Numbered from the stretch's first letter, positions 1-11,535 are shown. The stretch is 64,000 nt of DNA from Zea mays (GCF_902167145.1 NC_050101.1:130788990-130852989); one strand, 5' to 3'. The notes: generated by a model from the letters alone, not told the origin. Translations and numbers: made by a program.

Positions 1-2140
1 ATGCTCTTGGGGCTTGCTTAAGTCCATAGAGCGCCTTAGAGAGCTTACACACGTGGTCGGGGTACCGTTCATCCTCGAAGCCAGGGGGTTGCTCCACGTA
101 CACCTCCTCCTTGATTGGCCCGTTGAGGAAAGCGCTCTTCACATCCATTTGGTACAACCTGAAAGAATGGTGAGCGGCATATGCTAGCAAGATTCGAATT
201 GACTCTAGCCTAGCCACAGGAGCAAAAGTCTCCTCAAAATCCAAACCTGCGACTTGGGCATAACCTTTTGCCACAAGTCGAGCCTTGTTTCTCATCACCA
301 CCCCGTGCTCGTCCTGTTTGTTGCGGAACACCCACTTGGTTCCCACAACATTTTGCTTCGGACGAGGCACCAGCGTCCAAACTTCATTTCTCTTGAAGTT
401 GTTGAGCTCCTCCTGCATGGCCAACACCCAGTCCGGATCTAGCAAGGCCTCCTCTACCCTGAAAGGCTCAATAGAAGAGACAAAAGAGTAATGCTCACAA
501 AAATTAACTAATCGAGAACGAGTAGTTACTCCCTTGCTGATGTCACCCAGAATTTGGTCGACGGGATGATCCCTTTGAATCATTGCTCGAACTTGGGTTG
601 GAGGTGCCGGTTGCGCTTCTTCCTCCATCACTTGATCACCTTGTGCTCCCCCTTGATCAATCGCCTCCACTTGAGGTACCTGTACGACACCTTCGGTTGG
701 GGAATGCACCATAGTTGAGGAAGAAGGTTGATCTCGTTCATCTTGTTCCTGTGGCCGCACTTCTCCAATCGCCATGGTTCGTATAGCGGCCGTCGGAACA
801 TCTTCTTCATCTACATCATCACAATCAACAACTTGCTCTCTTGGAGAGCCATTAGTCTCATCAAATACAACGTCGCTAGAGACTTCAACCAAACCCGATG
901 ATTTGTTGAAGACTCTATACGCCTTTGTATTTGAGTCATAACCTAACAAAAACCCTTCTACAGCTTTGGGAGCAAACTTAGAATTTCTACCCTTCTTCAC
1001 TAGAATGTAGCACTTGCTCCCAAATACACGAAAGTAAGATACATTGGGTTTGTTACCGGTTAGTAGCTCATACGACGTCTTCTTGAGGAGGCGATGAAGG
1101 TAGACCCTGTTGATGGCGTGGCAAGCCGTGTTCACGGCTTCCGACCAAAAACGCTCGGGGGTCTTGAACTCTCCAAGCATAGTCCTCGCCATGTCGATGA
1201 GCGTCCTGTTCTTCCTCTCTACCACACCATTTTGCTGTGGTGTGTAGGGAGCGGAGAACTCATGCTTGATCCCTTCTTCTTCAAGGAATTCCTCCACTTG
1301 AAGATTCTTGAACTCGGACCCGTTGTCGCTCCTTATCTTCTTCACTTTGAGCTCAAACTCATTTTGAGATCTCCTGAGGAAGCGTTTGAGGGTCCCTTGG
1401 GTTTCGGACTTTTCCTGCAAAAAGAACACCCAAGTGAAGCGGGAAAAGTCATCAACAATAACTAAACCATACTTACTTCCTCCTATGCTCAGATAGGCAA
1501 CGGGTCCAAAAAGGTCCATATGCAGCATCTCCAAGGGTCTTGATGTCGTCATCACATTTTTGGTGTGATGAGAGCCTCCCACCTGTTTCCCTGCTTGACA
1601 AGCTGCACAAGGTCTATCTTTTTCGAATTGAACATTAGTTAGACCTATCACGTGTTCTCCCTTTAGAAGCTTGTGAAGGTTCTTCATCCCCACATGTGCT
1701 AAGCGGCGATGCCACAGCCAGCCCATGCTAGTCTTAGCTATTAAGCATGCATCTAGACCGGCCTCTTCTTTTGCAAAATCAACTAAATAAAGTTTGCCGT
1801 CTAATACACCCTTAAAAGCTAGTGAACCATCACTTCTTCTAAAGACAGACACATCTACATTTGTAAATAGACAGTTATACCCCATGTTGCATAATTGACT
1901 AACAGATAGCAAATTATAACCAAGAGACTCTACTAAAAACACATTAGATATAGAGTGCTCATTAGAAATTGCAATTTTACCTAGCCCTTTTACCTTGCCT
2001 TGATTCCCATCACCGAATATAATTGAATCTTGGGAATCCTTATTCTTGACGTAGGAGGTGAACATCTTCTTCTCCCCCGTCATATGGTTTGTGCATCCGC
2101 TGTCTATAATCCAGCTTGAACCCCCGGATGCATAAACCTG
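1..2140 (-). CDS. Copia Pol, N-terminal portion (protease, integrase, start of RT), cut by window edge
   Basis: Reading the minus strand from 2140 to the window edge in one frame gives no stop. Domains seen in order: aspartic protease with [11 protein letters not shown] (about 2115-2080); GAG_pre-integrase with [13 protein letters not shown] (about 1700) and CAACQAGK (about 1610-1590); integrase core with SDNGSEF (about 1320) and [14 protein letters not shown] (about 1240-1200); and the beginning of reverse transcriptase with [14 protein letters not shown] and [11 protein letters not shown] (about 110). Integrase before reverse transcriptase is the copia order. The frame is open upstream to about 2176, overlapping the gag end by about 25 bases, and is +1 relative to gag. 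No damage is visible, so this copy could be coding-competent over the part seen; RT core and RNase H are off the window. Confidence 0.9.
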
Positions 2141-2150
2141 CAAGGCAAAT

Positions 2151-4550
2151 TTAGGCTTGGGACTTAGGTACCCAACTCATGTTGGGTCCTACAAGGTTAG
2201 TGCAAATATCCTTAGGGACCCAAATGCAAGTTTTGTCTCCCTTGCATTTTGCCCCTATCTTCCTAGCAACAATTTTCTTATCCTTTCTATAAATAGCAAA
2301 GGAAGCATTTAAAGCACAATAAATTGTAGAAGATTCATTTACTACTTTCCTAGGAGCACTATGAGCATCATTTCTCCTAGGCATTTGATGAACAACATTT
2401 CTTCTAAGCACATTTCTACCAGGCATAACATGAGAACTAGAAGCAGTCATAGCATAAGAGTCATAAGCATGTGAACCAAAAACATCATGACCTTTAAAAG
2501 CATTTCTAGAATATCTCCTATCATGATATAAAAAGGCATGGTTCTTTTTAGCACTAGTAGCCATAGGAGCCTTCCCTTTCTCCTTAGTGGGAATGGGAGT
2601 CTTATGGCTTGTTAAGTTCTTGACTTCCCTCTTGAAGCCAAGTCCATCCTTAATTGAGGGGTGTCTACCAATAGTGTAGGCATCCCTTGCAAATTTTAGT
2701 TTATCAAATTCACTTTTGCTAGTCTTAAGTTGGGCATTAAGACTAGCCACTTCATTATTTAACTTTGCAATAGAAGCTATGTGTTCACTACAAGCATCAA
2801 TATCAAAGTCTTTACATCTATTGCAAATAACAACAGTTTCACCACAGGAGTTGGATTTATTTGCTTCTACGAGTTTAGCATTTAAATCATCATTTATGCT
2901 CTTTAAGTTAGAAATAGAATCATGGCATGATGACACTTCACAAGCAAGCATTTCATTCCTCTTAATTTCTAATGCAAGGGATTCTTGAGCCTCTACAAAC
3001 TTATCATGTTCTTCATACAACAAATCCTCTTGCTTTTCTAAAAGTATATTCTTTTCATTCAAGGCATCAATTAATTCATTAGTTTTGTCTATCTTAGATC
3101 TATCTAAGCCCTTGAATAAACATGAATAATTTACTTCATCCTCACTAGATTCATCATCACTAGAAGAATCATAAGTATTAGCATTACGAGTGATTACCTT
3201 CTTTTCCCTTGCCATGAGGCAAGTGTGATGTTCGTTGGGAAAGAGGGATGACTTGTTGAAGGCGGTGGCGGCGAGTCCTTCGTTGTCGGAGTCAGACGAG
3301 GAGCAATCCGAATCCCACTCCTTTCCAATATGAGCCTCGCCCTTTGCCTTCTTGTAATTCTTCTTCTTTTCCCATTTTCCACTCTTCTTTTCCTGGTCAC
3401 TATCATTATCGGGACAATTAGCGATAAAGTGACCAATCTTACCACACTTGAAGCATGAGCGCTTCCCCTTCGTCTTGGTCTTGTTGGGATGCTCCTTGCG
3501 ACCCCTTAACGCCGTCTTGAAGCGCTTAATGATGAGAGCCATTTCTTCATCATTAAGCCTGGCCGCCTCAATTTGCGCCACCTTGCTTGGTAGTGCCTCC
3601 TTGCTTCTCGATGCCTTGAGAGCAATGGGTTGAGGCTCGTGGATTGGACCGTTCAACGCGTCATCGACGTACCTTGCCTCCTTGATCATCATTCGCCCGC
3701 TCACGAATTTTCCAAGTACTTCCTCGGGCGTCATCATCGTGTACCTGGGATTCTCACGAATATTGTTCACGAGATGAGGATCAAGAACGGTAAAGGACCT
3801 GAGTAGTAGGCGGACGACGTCGTGGTCCGTCCAACGCGTGCTTTCGTAGCTCCTTATTTTGTTGATAAGGGTCTTGAGCCGGTTGTAAGTTTGAGTTGGC
3901 TCCTCTCCCCTTATCATGGCGAATCGTCCAAGCTCGCCCTCCACCAACTCCATCTTGGTGAGCATGGTGATGTCGTTCCCCTCGTGAGAGATCTTGAGGG
4001 TGTCCCATATCTGCTTGGCATTGTCCAAGCCGCTCACCTTATTGTACTCTTCCCTGCACAAAGATGCTAAGAGAACAGTAGTAGCTTGTGCATTTCTATG
4101 AATTTGTTCATTTATAAGCATAGGACTATCCGAGCTATCAAATTTCATTCCATTCTCCACAATCTCCCATATGCTTGGATGGAGAGAGAATAAGTGACTA
4201 CGCATTTTGTGACTCCAAAATCCGTAGTCCTCCCCATCAAAGTGTGGGGGTTTGCCAAGAGGAATGGAAAGCAAATGCGAATTCGAACTATGTTGAATAC
4301 GAGAATAATCAAATGAAAAGTTCGAATTGACCGTCTTTTTGTAGTCGTTGTCACCATCCTTTTGGGAAGAAGTAGATTCATCACTATCGTCGTAGTAGAT
4401 GATCTCCTTGATGCGCCTTGTCTTCTTCTTCTTCCCATCTTTGCGCCTGTGGCCCGAGCCCGAGTCGTTGGACTTGTCATCCCTTGGCTCGTTGACGAAG
4501 GACTCCTTCTCCTTGTCGTTGATCACAATTCCCTTCCCCTTAGGATCCAT
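2151..4550 (-). CDS. Sirevirus Gag (copia nucleocapsid polyprotein), intact
   Basis: Encodes the structural Gag that would package the element RNA in cytoplasmic particles. The 799-codon ORF starts with ATG at 4550, about 36 bases after the PBS, and has no internal stop. Seen: a charged, Lys-rich N terminus; a UBN2/Retrotran_gag-like core around residues 90-300 ([13 protein letters not shown], then [13 protein letters not shown]); a CCHC zinc knuckle near residue 365 ([14 protein letters not shown]); acidic Ser/Asp stretches; a probable coiled coil around 480-640; and a C terminus ending WVPKSQA. Long Gags with coiled coils are typical of Sireviruses. The right-hand copy at 61457-63834 is the same protein broken by a frameshift and stops, so this copy is the better preserved. 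Pol follows in another frame (see the gag-pol junction finding). Confidence 0.93.
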   Translation of the reverse strand: MDPKGKGIVINDKEKESFVNEPRDDKSNDSGSGHRRKDGKKKKTRRIKEIIYYDDSDESTSSQKDGDNDYKKTVNSNFSFDYSRIQHSSNSHLLSIPLGKPPHFDGEDYGFWSHKMRSHLFSLHPSIWEIVENGMKFDSSDSPMLINEQIHRNAQATTVLLASLCREEYNKVSGLDNAKQIWDTLKISHEGNDITMLTKMELVEGELGRFAMIRGEEPTQTYNRLKTLINKIRSYESTRWTDHDVVRLLLRSFTVLDPHLVNNIRENPRYTMMTPEEVLGKFVSGRMMIKEARYVDDALNGPIHEPQPIALKASRSKEALPSKVAQIEAARLNDEEMALIIKRFKTALRGRKEHPNKTKTKGKRSCFKCGKIGHFIANCPDNDSDQEKKSGKWEKKKNYKKAKGEAHIGKEWDSDCSSSDSDNEGLAATAFNKSSLFPNEHHTCLMAREKKVITRNANTYDSSSDDESSEDEVNYSCLFKGLDRSKIDKTNELIDALNEKNILLEKQEDLLYEEHDKFVEAQESLALEIKRNEMLACEVSSCHDSISNLKSINDDLNAKLVEANKSNSCGETVVICNRCKDFDIDACSEHIASIAKLNNEVASLNAQLKTSKSEFDKLKFARDAYTIGRHPSIKDGLGFKREVKNLTSHKTPIPTKEKGKAPMATSAKKNHAFLYHDRRYSRNAFKGHDVFGSHAYDSYAMTASSSHVMPGRNVLRRNVVHQMPRRNDAHSAPRKVVNESSTIYCALNASFAIYRKDKKIVARKIGAKCKGDKTCIWVPKDICTNLVGPNMSWVPKSQA

Positions 4551-4585
4551 CTCTTCGGGCGGTTAGTCCCTTTCTTGAAGAGAAC

Positions 4586-4598
4586 GGCTCTGATACCA
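4586..4598 (-). other. Primer-binding site (initiator Met tRNA type)
   Basis: The minus strand reads TGGTATCAGAGCC two bases after the LTR end. This is the usual complement of the 3' end of plant initiator-Met tRNA, used to prime minus-strand cDNA synthesis. Confidence 0.9.
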
Positions 4599-4600
4599 AT

Positions 4601-5878
4601 TGAGAGCACCTAGAGGGGGGGTGAATAGGTGATCCTGAATAACTTCAAAACTTAAGCCACAAAAACTTGTTAAGTGTTAGCACAATTATGGCCAAGTGGC
4701 TAGAGAGGAGTCAAAACACAATAACCACAAGAAATCAATCACAGAGATGACACGGTGGTTATCCCGTGGTTCGGCCAAGTACAAAACTTGCCTACTTCCA
4801 CGTTGTGGCGTCCCAACGGACGAGAGTTGCACTCAACTCCTCTCAAGTGATCCAATGATCAACTTGAATACCACGGTGTTCTTGCTTTTCTTTTCTCAAT
4901 CCCGCTTGCGAGGAATCTCCACAATTTGGAGCCTCTCGCCCTTACAAAAGATGTTCACAGAGAATCACGGAGCAAGGGAGGGAATGAGCGACGCACACAA
5001 GACTTCAAAAGATCAGAGCAACACGCACACAAGCAGCAATAAGAGCTCGCAACACAACTCAAAGAGTACACAACTCCACAAGAGCTCTATATGCTATCAC
5101 AATGAATCGAATGCGCTAGATCAATGTCTTGGTGCTTAGAAAGGTTGTAGGAATGCTTGGTTATCATCCTCCATGCGCCAAGGGGTCCCTTTTATAGCCC
5201 CAAGGCACCTAGGAGCCGTTGAGAGCACATCTGGAAGGCTATTCTTGCCTTCTGTCGTCGGGCGCACCGGACAGTCCGGTGCACACCGGACAGTGTCCGG
5301 TGCCCGATTCCTTTCCTTAATTGGCGAAGCCGACCGTTGCCGACCGTTGCAGATCTGGCGCATCGGACAGTCCGGTGCACACCGGACAGTCCGGTGCTTC
5401 CCTCCGACCGTTGGCTCGGCCACGTGTCGCGCGCCGATCACGCGGCCGACCGTTGGCCCGGCCGACCGTTGGCTCACCGGACAGTCCGGTGCACACCGGA
5501 CAGTCCGGTGAATTTTAGCCGAAGTCGCCGGAGAAAAACCCGAGAGCGGCCTCTTCGGCCGAGGCGGCCTGGCGCACCGGACACTGTCCGGTGCACCACC
5601 GGACACTGTCCGGTGCACCACCGGACAGTCCGGTGCCCTAGACCGAAGCAGCCCCTTGGCTGCACACAGCCAAGTCTTCTCTTCTCTTCTTCTTTCTGTT
5701 TCTAACACTTAGAAAAATATATTAGTACACAAAACCAATGTACTAAGACTTAGAAACATACCTTTGTTGAAGATTTGCACTTTGTTCATCCATGGGCATT
5801 GATTTACATTTAAGCACTTGTGTTGGCACTTAATCACCAAAATACTTAGAATTGGCCCAAAGGCACATTTCCCTTTCA
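4601..5878 (-). repeat. 5' LTR of the left Opie/Ji-type element
   Basis: About 1278 bp with TG...CA ends on the minus strand. It holds nine palindrome-like units of the form CACCGGACAGTCCGGTG, or a 19-bp variant with an extra GT or CT, between about 5265 and 5632. A TATA-like CTATAAAAGG lies at 5197-5188 on the minus strand. The homologous LTR at 60143-61406 has the same layout. Confidence 0.92.
5188..5197 (-). promoter_or_regulatory. TATA-like box in the Opie/Ji-type LTR
   Basis: The minus strand reads CTATAAAAGG, downstream of the palindrome cluster and upstream of the expected R region. The equivalent site in the right copy is 60814-60823. Likely the core promoter for the genomic RNA; inferred from position and sequence only. 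Confidence 0.6.
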
Positions 5879-8692
5879 GGGCTGGACGCGCTTCCCAGGG
5901 ATGATCCCGTGGAAGGGCGCAGCGCCTGCTCGGACGGAGGACGGATCGACGCGCAGAAGTTTGAGGGTCTCGGCGTAGATGACGTTGAGGCAGCTGCCCC
6001 CATCCATCAGGACCTTGGTGAGCCTGACATCGCCGACAACGGGGTCGACGACGAGCGGGTATTTCCCCGGGCTCGGCACATGGTCGGGGTGGTCGGCCCG
6101 GTCGAAAGTGATGGGCTTGTCGGACCAGTCTAGGTAGACTGGCGCCGCCACCTTCACCGAGCAGACCTCCCGGCGCTCTTGCTTGCGGTGCCGAGCCGAG
6201 GTATTCGCCGCATGCCCTCCATAGATCATGAAGCAGTCGCGGACCTCGGGGAACCCCCCTACTGGGTGATCTTCGTTCTTGTCGTCGTCGTGGGCCCTGC
6301 CACCCTCGGCGGGCGGCCCGGCCCTGTGGAAATGACGCCGAAGCATAACGCACTCCTCGAGGGTGTGCTTGACGGGCCCCTGATGGTAGGGGCACGGCTC
6401 CTTGAGCATCTTGTCGAAGAGGTTCGCACCTCCGGGGGGCTTCTGAGGGTTCTTATACTCGGCGGCGGCGACAAGGTCCGCGTCGGCGGCGTCGCGTTTC
6501 GATTGCGACTTCTTCTTGCCTTTCTTCTTGGCGCCGCGCGGAGCAGACGCCTCGGGAGCTTCTTCCGATGGGCGGCCCTGGGGCTGCTTGTCCTTTCGGA
6601 AGATAGCCTCGACCGCCTCCTGGCCGGAGGCGAACTTGGTGGCGATGTCCATCAGCTCGCTCGCCCTGGTGGGGGTTTTGCGACCCAGCTTGCTCACCAG
6701 GTCGCGGCAAGCGGTGCCGGCGAGGAATGCGCCGATGACATCCGAGTCGCTGATGTTGGGCAGCTCGGTGCGCTGCTTCGAGAATCGCCGGATGTAGTCC
6801 CGGAGCGACTCCCCCGGCTGTTGCCGGCAGCTTCGAAGGTCCCAGGAATTCCCGGGGCGCACGTATGTGCCCTGGAAATTGCCAGCGAAGGCTTGGACCA
6901 AGTCGTCCCAGTTGGAAATCTGCCCCGGAGGCAGGTGCTCCAACCAGGCGCGAGCAGTGTCGGAGAGGAACAGGGGGAGGTTGCGGATGACGAGGTTGTC
7001 GTCGTCCGTTCCACCCAGTTGGCAGGCAAGGCGGTAGTCCGCGAGCCACAGTTCCGGTCTCGTTTCCCCCGAGTACTTTGTGATAGTAGTCGGGGGTCGG
7101 AACCGGGTCGGGAATGGCGCCCGTCGGATGGCCCGACTGAAGGCCTGCGGGCCGGGTGGTTCGGGCGAGGGACTCCGATCCTCCCCGCTGTCGTAGCGCC
7201 CCCCACGCCTGGGGTGGTAGCCTCGGCGCACCCTTTCGTCGAGGTGAGCCCGACGGTCGCGTCGATGGTGCTCGTTGCCGAGGTGGCCCGGGGCCGCAGG
7301 CGCGGTGTTGCGCGTGCGCCCGGTGTAGACCGAGGCTTCCCGCATGAATCGGGAAGTCGCGGCATGAGGTTCCGAGGGATATCCTTGCCTCCGGGATGCA
7401 GTGCTCTCGGCCCGCCGGGCCGCAGCGCCTTCCAGGAGATTCTTGAGTTCTCCCTGGATTCGCCGACCCTCGGTGGTTGACGGCTCCGGCATCGCGCGGA
7501 TGAGCATCGCTGCGGTTGCCAGGTTCTGACCGACCCCGCTGGATGCGGGCGGCGGCCTGATCCTGACATCGTTGGCGACGCGGTGCTGGAGACCTTGGGG
7601 CAGATGACGTATTTCTCCGGCCAGGGGTTGGCCCACCCATGCCTGTCCGACGTCCCGACAGATCGGCTCAAGCGCTCCTGTTCCCTCGTTGAGCCTGGCC
7701 TGCGCCTCGCGGACTTGCTCGAGTTGTGGGTCGTAACCCCCCGCCGGAGCGGGGACCACAGCTAGCTCCCGTGGGATGTCGGCGCGAGGCACCGGCCTGG
7801 GGAGGTCACCATCCTCCGGCATGCCAAGATGGTTGCCTTCGGTGGGATCCCCTAGCTCGATGTGGAAACATTCGCGGCTTGGGCCGCAGCTCTCGTCGCC
7901 AAGGCTGCGGCTTCCATCGGAACAGTCGGATAGACAGTAGTCACATGCGGTCATGAAGTCCCGCACGGCACTGGGGTTGCCAAGTCCGGAGAAATCCCAA
8001 CCGATGCTGGGATCGTCATCTTCCTCGGACCCAGAGGGCCCGCAGGTCGAGACGTCCGTCAGTCGGTCCCAAGGCGACCGCATACAGAACCTCAGTGGGG
8101 TTGCACTCGCCTCAATGAGAGCGCCCGCCAAAACGAGGTCGTTTGGCGGGTTGAGGCCGAGTCGAAATGACGCAAGATGGGAGTTAGTCGTTACCTTTTG
8201 GTCGACGAGGAGCGACGTAGTCACACCGGGGACTGGTTGCGCCGTCATCCCTGGTTCGAGGGCGACGTCCTTCAGGCTTTCCGCGAGCGCGCCGGCGTCG
8301 TCTTCTTGCTCAAGGTCAGCGTGCCGCGGGGGGACGGTGCTCTCCTCCGTCTCGAACGCGAGGTCGACGTCCGGCGTGCCTTCCGTCGGGGCGTCGGGGG
8401 CGTCGATTCGCTCGACGGCCGATGAAGCGCGGCCTCCCGTCTGGCCTTGACGGCTCCGCCTCCTCCTCCGTTGGCGGGGGAGAGAACGGAGCGAGCCCGA
8501 ATATTGCTCTTCCATCACGCGGGGAAGACGTCGTCGATTCCGCCGCCGGCGGGCGGGTTGTCGGCCGCCATTGTCGTAGTCGCGCGGCGGTGGAAGAAGT
8601 GTCATGTCGTAGCTGCCGTCGAAGGACATGAACTCGAGAGTCCCGAAATGAAGCACCGTCCCGGGCCGGAGAGGTTGCTGGAGACTGCCCAT
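5879..8692 (-). CDS. Ty3-gypsy Gag-protease ORF, truncated by insertion
   Basis: Gag plus the start of Pol. The frame is open from the LTR end (an ATG at 8761 lies inside the LTR). I take the first ATG after the PBS, at 8692, as the more likely start. Counting from 8761, seen in order: an Arg-rich and acidic, poorly conserved N-terminal half; a Retrotrans_gag core from about residue 567 (ELWLADYRLACQLGG ... ARAWLEHLPPG ... ESLRDYIRRFSKQR); a Cys/His motif near 787 (CPYHQGPVKHTLEEC); and a retropepsin-like active site near 918 (VLMDGGSCLNVIY). The frame then runs into the inserted LTR at 5878 and stops after one or two foreign codons. There is no internal stop, so the gene was probably intact until it was split. 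A 433-codon ORF on the opposite strand (6179-7480) is its shadow. Confidence 0.87.
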
Positions 8693-8730
8693 CTGGAGCT
8701 TGACGGGGAGCTGTTCGTCAGCACGCAGCG

Positions 8731-8750
8731 TGCCCCTACCTGGCGCGCCA
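8731..8750 (-). other. Primer-binding site of the Huck-type element
   Basis: The minus strand reads TGGCGCGCCAGGTAGGGG starting two bases after the LTR end. A near-identical site follows the 5' LTR of the gypsy element at 46705. I do not assign the tRNA species. Confidence 0.75.
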
Positions 8751-9054
8751 ACTGTCGGCATTTCGAGACAGGGGGGTCCCTAAGCCGACGAGTGAGTGTG
8801 CTGCGTGCCCCAGCCCAGATGGGTCGAGCGCGTGGGCGAGCGCGAAGGGGGGAGAGGCGAGGTGGCCGGAGCCGAGCGTGAGAGAGGTGGAAGTCCCGCG
8901 GCCTTCGTGTTCGTCCCGCGCCCAGGTCAGGTGCGCTTGCAGTAGGGGGGTTACAAGCGTCCACGCGGGTGAGGGAAGCGAGCGGCCCCAAGAGAGCGCC
9001 TGTCCCGTCCTCGGTCCCGCGCGGCCAACCTTCTCTGAGAAGGCCCTGGTCCTT

Positions 9055-9064
9055 CCTTTTATAG
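9055..9064 (-). promoter_or_regulatory. TATA-like box in the Huck-type LTR
   Basis: The minus strand reads CTATAAAAGG, about 310 bp before the LTR 3' end. Same core as in the Opie/Ji-type and 12.3 kb gypsy LTRs of this window. Functional role inferred. Confidence 0.55.
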
Positions 9065-9602
9065 TCGTAAGGAGAGGATCCAGGTGTACAATGGGGATGT
9101 AGCAGAGTGCTACGTGTCTAGCGGAGGGAGAGCTAGCGCCCTAGGTACATGCCAATGTGGCAGCCGGAGAGATCTGGGCACCCTGCTGGCGTGATGTCGT
9201 GGCTGTCGGAGGTGCGGCGGAGCCTGATGGAGGGACATCTATTGGAGCGGTCGAGTCCCTGCTGACGTTGTCCTGCTTCCGTAAGAGAGCTGGGGGCCGC
9301 CGTCGTCATAGAGCTTGTGGAGCGCCATCATTGCCTCTCTGGCGGAGCTGGCCGGATGAGACGTCGGTCTTGTTCTCCGTGACCCGAGTCGATTCGGGGT
9401 GGGATGATGATGGCGCCTCCTGTTGACGTGGCGGTCTGTGCCCTAGGCAGGGCGACGTGGGGTTTCCTCCGAAGCCGAGGTTGAGTCTGCCTTCTGTTGC
9501 CGTGGCCGAGCCCGAGCCAAGGGGTCGGGCGAGGCGGAAGTCGTTCGGCCGAGGCCAGGGCGGAGTCCGAGCCCTGGGGTCGGGCGAGGCGGAGTTTCGT
9601 CG

Positions 9603-9887
9603 TCTTCCGGGTCTTAGCCCGAGTCCGAGCCCTGGGGTCGGGCGGAGCGGAGTTCGCCGTCTTCCGGGTCTTAGCCCGAGTCCGAGCCCTGGGGTCGGGC
9701 GGAGCGGAGTTCGCCGTCTTCCGGGTCTTAGCCCGAGTCCGAGCCCTGGGGTCGGGCGGAGCGGAGTTCGCCGTCTTCCGGGTCTTAGCCCGAGTCCGAG
9801 CCCTGGGGTCGGGCGGAGCGGAGTTCGCCGTCTTCCGGGTCTTAGCCCGAGTCCGAGCCCTGGGGTCGGGCGGAGCGGAGTTCGCCG
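9603..9887. repeat. 57-bp tandem repeat inside the Huck-type LTR
   Basis: Five consecutive 57-bp units start at 9603, 9660, 9717, 9774 and 9831. They are essentially identical, with one or two degenerate units just upstream. Each unit begins TCTTCCGGGTCTTAGCCCG. Because 57 is a multiple of three, the array creates spurious repetitive ORFs on both strands. It lies upstream of the TATA-like box in LTR orientation, so it could be a U3 enhancer-like array; that role is inference. Confidence 0.93.
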
Positions 9888-10377
9888 TGGCGCCTTTGGC
9901 AAGGCCTGACTGCCTGTCAGACTTACTCTGTCGAGTGGCACTGCAGTCGGAGTGGCGCAGGCGGCGCTGTCCTTCTGTCAGACTGGCCAGTGGAGCGGTG
10001 GAGTGACGGCGGTCACCTCGGCTCTGCCGGGGGCGCGTGTCAGGATAGAGGTGTCAGGCCACCTTTGCGTTAAATGCCCCTGCAATTTGGTCAGTCGGTG
10101 TGGTGATTTAGTCAAGGTTGCTTCTGAGCGAAGCCAAGGCCTTGGGCGAGCCGGTGATGTGTCCGCCATAAAAAAGGGGGCCTCGGGCGAGACGGAAGTC
10201 TCTCGAGGTCGGCTGCCTTTGGCCGAGGCTAGGCTCGGGTGAAGCGTGATCGAGTCACTCGTGTGGACTGATCCCTGACTTAATCACGCCCATCAGGCCT
10301 TTGCAGCTTTATGCTGATGGGGGTTACCAGCTGAGAATTAGGCGCCTTGAGGGTACCCCTAATTATGGTCCCCGACA

Positions 10378-11535
10378 ATATGTTTCTTAATAAAAATAAA
10401 AGATAAATATATGTCCAATTATATTTCCCATAAAATTTAACTTAACCCTATATCCAAGTTATTATAAATGATGATATATTATGTCTCACAATGGTTAAAA
10501 GTAAAATAGGGTTCTTTTTCTAATATGAACGTTAAAATGGATTAATTAGTGTCATTGCTTTTATAAACTAAAATGATAATTTATAAAGTTTTCCTTTCAA
10601 ATGATTTAGGTCATATGTTCCTAAATTGAAACTAAATATAAGCAATAGATTATTTATATTTTCTCGCAATTTATTAATTAGATTTACATTTCAATGTATC
10701 CATAACTAGTAATATAAGCGTGATTAATCCGTTCATCACATTGAATCCATGTTATTTATATATATTATTTAGTTTTTCCTAAAGGATAAAATAAAGAAAT
10801 TAGTGTTCATGTTCTTTTTATAATTAAAATGTTAGTTTACATATTGTTTTGTATATAGCTTTCTTAATAAAGAATATAGACCATGTACCTTCTAATAAAA
10901 ATAAAAGATAGTTATCCGTTGCATGAAAATCCACTTAAGGGCCTATAACCTAGTTTTTCATAAAATAGGTATTTAATAATAATGATCTTTTCGCCTAAAA
11001 CCTATTTAGACTTATATCATAGTTTATCATCAGTGAAAGTTTAACAATGATTCATAATATGTTCCATAATGCTTCTAAAATTAATAATGAGTTTCGTAGC
11101 TCATTAACCTTAGATATATAACATATATCTTTTCTAAAAGGTTAAAAAGGTTTAATATTATTATAACATGTTATAAACCCTTAATCTTAGACATATCACA
11201 TATGACGTTTTATAAAAGATTAAGTTGGTGAACCTAATATTTGTATATTTTAATTAAGATATTTTTAAGCTCATGTCTTATTTTATAAAGTATAGATCGC
11301 ACTTTTTTTTGAAAAGAATACCCTCTTATTATAACCATTACTTGCGATGTTTTTGAAAAACGAATGCTCTTTTCGTTAAGCTTTCTTTTAACTTTGTGTA
11401 TGGTGAATGTTGTATGTTATTGAGTGGTGTTTGTTTCTTCTTGTTTGTTTGTGTGATATTCAGTGGTTGATCTAGTAGTTAAGAATCAAGATCTATTTCG
11501 ATCCGTGGAAGAAACTCAAGTTTCAATAAGCAAGG
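10378..11535 (+). repeat. Old Del/Tekay-type LTR, segment 1 (AT-rich)
   Basis: AT-rich DNA between the Huck-type element and the solo LTR, with no convincing ORF. I read it as the left part of one old LTR whose later parts are 22912-23477 and 37345-38084. It runs into CAAGG at 11531 and resumes after 22911 with GCAAGTGGACTTC-like sequence. The younger Del-type LTR at 14795-14812 has the equivalent GAAGGCAAGTGTCCTC. Similarity of this first segment itself to the young LTR is weak; the later segments are clearly alike. Confidence 0.5.
11531..11535. repeat. CAAGG target-site copy 1
   Basis: First of three identical CAAGG copies at 11531-11535, 12616-12620 and 22907-22911. They bracket the solo LTR and the 10.3 kb Del-type element. 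Confidence 0.85.

Larger units (their letters stand above)
1..5878 (-). mobile_element. Opie/Ji-type Sirevirus (Ty1-copia) element, 5' portion
   Basis: Minus-strand LTR retrotransposon entering from the left edge. Seen in order on the minus strand: 5' LTR (5878-4601), initiator-Met-type primer-binding site, intact 799-codon gag, and an open pol with protease, integrase and the start of reverse transcriptase in the copia order. The LTR begins TGAAAGGG and ends CTCTCA. Its junction at 5878/5879 lies inside the gag-protease ORF of a Huck-type element, so it is the younger insertion. The rest of pol and the 3' LTR lie left of the window, so the target duplication (its right copy would be 5879-5883) cannot be checked. 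The assignment to the Opie/Ji group is from recall of LTR and Gag sequence; Opie and Ji are close relatives that I cannot separate here. Confidence 0.9.
5879..10377 (-). mobile_element. Huck-type Ty3-gypsy element, 5' portion
   Basis: Minus-strand gypsy element. Its 5' LTR (10377-8753) begins TGTCGGGGACCATAATTAGG, an end I recall for maize Huck. A PBS and a long gag-protease ORF follow, until the Opie/Ji-type element interrupts it at 5879. The rest of pol and the 3' LTR should lie left of the window beyond that insertion. Its right border at 10377/10378 sits in AT-rich DNA that reads as part of an old Del-type LTR. The target duplication (right copy 10378-10382, ATATG) cannot be checked. Confidence 0.85.
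8753..10377 (-). repeat. 5' LTR of the Huck-type element
   Basis: About 1625 bp, GC-rich, TG...CA on the minus strand (start TGTCGGGG, end ATGCCGACA). It contains a 57-bp tandem repeat at 9603-9887 and a TATA-like CTATAAAAGG on the minus strand at 9064-9055. The length agrees with what I recall for Huck LTRs. Confidence 0.87.

Noticed and set aside
4586..4598. tRNA gene suggested by the initiator-Met-like sequence (also at 16104, 32225, 53971, 61409)
   Set aside because: Only the 10-13 base primer-binding complement is present directly after an LTR; no cloverleaf or promoter boxes.
4696..5139. 147-codon plus-strand ORF and the 190-codon minus ORF at 5136-5708
   Set aside because: Both lie in the Opie/Ji-type LTR and are created by LTR and palindrome sequence; no domain, and the homologous LTR at 60143 does not keep them.
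6179..7480. 433-codon plus-strand ORF
   Set aside because: It is the exact opposite-strand shadow of the Huck-type gag, GC-rich and without recognisable domains; the minus strand has the Retrotrans_gag, Cys/His and protease motifs.
9603..9887. Regular repeats that could suggest a CRISPR array
   Set aside because: Units are directly adjacent with no unique spacers, and the sequence is inside a plant retrotransposon LTR.
9306..10006. Repetitive 150-211 codon ORFs on both strands
   Set aside because: They come from the 57-bp LTR repeat, whose unit is a multiple of three, so every frame without a stop stays open.
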